Below are positions 62,446 to 64,000 of a DNA stretch of 64,000 nt, one piece after another (positions within the stretch are counted from its first letter, which is position 1; each line of letters opens with the position of its first letter). The stretch is from DASVUS01 sp036388675 (GTDB lineage: Bacteria > Armatimonadota > Abditibacteriia > Abditibacteriales > Abditibacteriaceae). The stretch lies in NCBI GenBank assembly GCA_036388675.1, contig DASVRI010000041.1:43320-107319 (forward strand), in the 5' to 3' direction. The translations under genes were made by a program, and so were the position numbers. The notes below the pieces were generated by a model, which searched no databases, was not told the origin of the DNA, and saw only the letters and a list, made by a program, of their open reading frames with translations.

Positions 62446-62538
62446 TTACTGCAGTTCACGCTGACAACTATCAGTGCCATCATTCGACGCCGCTTCTATC
62501 TGTTGCAGAATAGCATATTCAGCGGCCTGAGTACTCAT
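62446..62538 (-). CDS. 30-residue peptide of an integron-type cassette
   Basis: The frame reads MSTQAAEYAILQQIEAASND, then GTDSCQRELQ and a stop. A strong GGAGGAA lies about 6 bases before the ATG, which supports real translation. The palindrome GAGTACTC (62529-62536) begins within the start codon. It is the only open frame between attC-like sites 2 and 3. I do not recognise it. Confidence 0.55.
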   Translation of the reverse strand: MSTQAAEYAILQQIEAASNDGTDSCQRELQ

Positions 62539-62569
62539 ATCAGTTCCTCCAATGAGATTGGCGCAGCAG

Positions 62570-62652
62570 CACAACGACCAAGCTCACCCGCCGCTGAAGT
62601 GGAGCGAGGAACGAGCGGAATGGAAGCGGTCGGGTGCAGCGCCTTGTTGCAC
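62570..62652 (-). repeat. attC-like recombination site 3
   Basis: ACAACGACCAAGCTCACCCG opens and TCGGGTGCAGCGCCTTGTTG closes the element, giving imperfect outer arms that pair CACCCG with CGGGTG. It follows the mazF stop in cassette orientation. This is the best-formed of the four sites. Confidence 0.82.
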
Positions 62653-62667
62653 GGCTATTGATGCCTT

Positions 62668-62991
62668 TCAGTTCATGTCGAGTTGGAGCCTGATGGCTTG
62701 TTCGACTTTCTTCATATCGGCTGATGACAAGCGGCCAAAGGTGTTTTTGAAACGCGCTTTGCTGACTGTTGTGAGTTGATCGGCTACTGCTTTGCGCTGG
62801 TCGCCGTTGAGCGTAACATAAGCCTCGCTTGGATAAAGCTTGTCGATATTGCTGGTGATGGGCACGACCTGAACGCGATTAAGGTGTTTATTTGAAGCAT
62901 CATTACTGACAATGACAGCAGGGCGCTGTTTTTGTATTTCGCCACCAACTGAGGGATCGAAATTAACCCACCACACTTCACCGCGTTTCAT
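62668..62991 (-). CDS. MazF/PemK-type endoribonuclease toxin
   Basis: The 107-residue protein begins MKRGEVWWVNFDPSVGG and continues with QKQRPAVIVSNDASN and VQVVPITSN, the signature of MazF/PemK toxins that cut mRNA at short sequences. Its start overlaps the antitoxin gene by 14 bases. The pair fills one cassette between attC-like sites 3 and 4. Confidence 0.92.
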   Translation of the reverse strand: MKRGEVWWVNFDPSVGGEIQKQRPAVIVSNDASNKHLNRVQVVPITSNIDKLYPSEAYVTLNGDQRKAVADQLTTVSKARFKNTFGRLSSADMKKVEQAIRLQLDMN

Positions 62992-63208
62992 CTTTTACAT
63001 CTCCTATTGTCGCTTCGGCCCATTCCAACGCTTCGCTTTCGCGTGACTCATCAGCCGCCATGCGACTGTAAGCGGCTTCCAAATCGGGTTTCAGAACATG
63101 AGGACGTACTAAAGAGTTGATGAACTGGCTGATGTTGCGCCGGCCAACGACTGAATGCAACCCCAAATACACCTGCTCATCGACTGTGATTGTAAGTTTC
63201 TTCTGCAT
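62978..63208 (-). CDS. Ribbon-helix-helix antitoxin (MazE-like)
   Basis: The 76-residue protein begins MQKKLTITVDEQVYLGLHSV and has NISQFINSLVRPHVL, as in ribbon-helix-helix antitoxins, with an acidic C-terminus (ESEALEWAEAT) to bind the toxin. GAGGAGGAA precedes the ATG at 63208; a longer upstream frame runs into attC-like site 4 and is rejected. Confidence 0.85.
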   Translation of the reverse strand: MQKKLTITVDEQVYLGLHSVVGRRNISQFINSLVRPHVLKPDLEAAYSRMAADESRESEALEWAEATIGDVKDETR

Positions 63209-63282
63209 GATTCCTCCTCGACGTGTTCTATACGTATTATATCTGAGAAAGACTTGAAACGCAACCAAGCTGCGCGCAGCCG

Positions 63283-63382
63283 TGCAACGACCAAACTCAC
63301 CCGCCGCCGGAAGCGTAGGCTGAAGCGAGGCACGAGCGAAAGCCGAAGCTGTAGGCGGTCGGGTGCAGCGCTTTGTTGTGTT
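63283..63382 (-). repeat. attC-like recombination site 4
   Basis: TGCAACGACCAAACTCACCC opens and TCGGGTGCAGCGCTTTGTTG closes the element. The spacer includes GAAGCGAGGCACGAGCGAAAG. It follows the unknown gene at 63406 in cassette orientation. Confidence 0.8.
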
Positions 63383-63405
63383 GCTTGTTGGGACGTTTTG
63401 ACTCG

Positions 63406-63810
63406 CTATAAATGACGCCAAGTGGCGCTCCGTCCTTGCTCGAATTTGCAATCGAAAGTGTTAAAGTTGTTGAAGCCGATAATGAAGTGATTAGAGCCAA
63501 GCCATTTGACGTTAGCTGTTTTCCACGGGTCAAACGCTGCGTTTGGCGTAGAAAATGATGTGATTGGCGCTGACTGGCAATCCGAATAAACCGTAAAGCT
63601 GTAAACTAAAGTGCTGCGATATTCTCCACTATCTACCAAATAGCCAATGAGATTGAACCAAAAACGCTGCTGCGGCGCTTGATGAATGATGACGGTGTGA
63701 TATTCGTGACGTGACCGAGCCACCTCTTGCCCGCGTATCCATTTCATCCACCATAAAACGGGGAGAAGTAAGACCACGACCAGAATTGCTTTCCAAGCAT
63801 TGCGTTTCAT
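63406..63810 (-). CDS. Hypothetical cassette protein with membrane anchor
   Basis: The 134-residue protein has an N-terminal span (AILVVVLLLPVLWWM, about residues 7-21) and an extracytoplasmic domain with Trp and aromatic residues, ending FNTFDCKFEQGR. GATACT stands seven bases before the ATG at 63810, suggesting a leaderless message. I recognise no family. Its position between attC-like sites marks it as a cassette gene. Confidence 0.6.
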   Translation of the reverse strand: MKRNAWKAILVVVLLLPVLWWMKWIRGQEVARSRHEYHTVIIHQAPQQRFWFNLIGYLVDSGEYRSTLVYSFTVYSDCQSAPITSFSTPNAAFDPWKTANVKWLGSNHFIIGFNNFNTFDCKFEQGRSATWRHL

Positions 63811-63849
63811 ATCGAAAAGTATCAATCACAACAACGCTGCGCGCAAGCA

Positions 63850-63965
63850 ACACAACGCTAAGCTTGTATGTTAGAGAGTGGGTGTCAGCGATGCTGAGAC
63901 TAAGCTCAGAGTGTGACTCTGCGGGTGAGATGAGCACCTGACACCCAACCCAGTGTCTTGTTTTC
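63850..63965 (-). repeat. Possible fifth attC-like or hairpin element at the window edge
   Basis: CACAACGCTAAGCTTG near 63851 and GTGTCTTGTT near 63952 could be attC ends, and GGGTGTCAG is inverted as CTGACACCC between them. The form differs from the four sites to its left, so the identity is uncertain. In cassette orientation it would end the next cassette beyond the window. Confidence 0.3.
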
Positions 63966-64000
63966 CAGGCCGGACAGTATCTTAAGCCTTCTCCCAGCAG

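Larger units (their letters stand above)
2837..62536. repeat. Dispersed highly iterated palindrome GAGTACTC (55 copies)
   Basis: Copies start at 2837, 4012, 10782, 11822, 13734, 14638, 15934, 16561, 16796, 17650, 18405, 18747, 20795, 21921, 22871, 23212, 23635, 24491, 24609, 25848, 26568, 27680, 28131, 28928, 30903, 32337, 32838, 33823, 34683, 36235, 36969, 37777, 38193, 39022, 39209, 40784, 41369, 44074, 44972, 46930, 47800, 49648, 51013, 51916, 53014, 54074, 54919, 55290, 55922, 57901, 58298, 59506, 60264, 61712 and 62529. About 31 of them extend to CGAGTACTCG. One-base variants are seen at 1085, 1832, 10826, 17743 and 57450. The list was made by eye and may miss a few. Confidence 0.95.

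Noticed and set aside
2837..62536. GAGTACTC as a transcription terminator or CRISPR-type repeat
   Set aside because: An 8-10 base palindrome has no loop and no T-run, occurs mostly within genes, and is not regularly spaced.
61751..63382. Insertion-sequence ends rather than attC sites
   Set aside because: The elements follow each gene in one orientation, differ in their middle parts, and have no transposase or target duplications.
1..64000. tRNA, rRNA and CRISPR arrays
   Set aside because: I saw no tRNA-like cloverleaf, rRNA segment or regularly spaced repeat-spacer array in any gap.

Overview
The window looks like a chromosomal segment of a diderm bacterium of roughly 55-60% GC. It carries rpoB, a lipopolysaccharide export and sugar cluster (an LptB-like ATPase, an LptF/G permease, LptA/OstA- and LptC-like proteins, and a KdsC-like phosphatase), a YqiJ-YqiK pair, and a catabolic cluster of Gfo/Idh/MocA oxidoreductases, TIM-barrel isomerases, sulfatase-like enzymes and phytanoyl-CoA-type dioxygenases. 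That mix would suit Armatimonadota, Abditibacteriota or a neighbouring lineage. The assignment is an inference from gene content; no rRNA is present to settle it.

Layout. 1-3673 is rpoB (minus strand, cut by the window edge) with its own promoter and a leader of about 380 bases. 4218-8703 is a lower-GC island: a MerR-type HTH gene, a large gamma-class adenine methylase and a PD-(D/E)XK-like nuclease, probably a restriction-modification or defence operon. 8730-10985 holds a fragment of a DNA methyltransferase gene, a frameshifted AAA ATPase and the intact methyltransferase. 11134-11756 is a VapBC-type pair with an attC-like element. 11893-14384 is yqiJ-yqiK. 14772-24422 is mostly biosynthetic and housekeeping: threonine synthase, a MoaD/ThiS-like carrier, a NIL-domain protein, an SDR epimerase, pabB, a degenerate PAP2 protein, a polysaccharide deacetylase, an RNase Z-like hydrolase and map. 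24598-37778 is the catabolic cluster with an AraC regulator at one end and another inside it. 38272-46906 has leucyl aminopeptidase, a FAIM-like protein, an RDD protein, two ABC-2 type permeases and a diguanylate cyclase. 47404-60247, on the minus strand, holds envelope and LPS genes. 61751-63382 is a gene-cassette array with four attC-like sites carrying HicAB and MazEF-type modules, a 30-residue peptide and an unknown gene.

The most striking feature is not a gene. The 8-base palindrome GAGTACTC occurs at least 55 times (about one expected by base composition), and about 31 copies extend to the 10-mer CGAGTACTCG. It lies in all reading frames, is enriched in intergenic gaps and at gene boundaries, and is absent from the island between 4020 and 10781. 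It resembles the HIP1 palindrome of cyanobacteria in behaviour but not in sequence. A second non-genic layer is a set of intergenic hairpins built of short repeated words, some of them nested, between the metabolic genes.

Several genes have a -10-like hexamer only 6-9 bases before the start codon, suggesting leaderless mRNAs are common in this organism.
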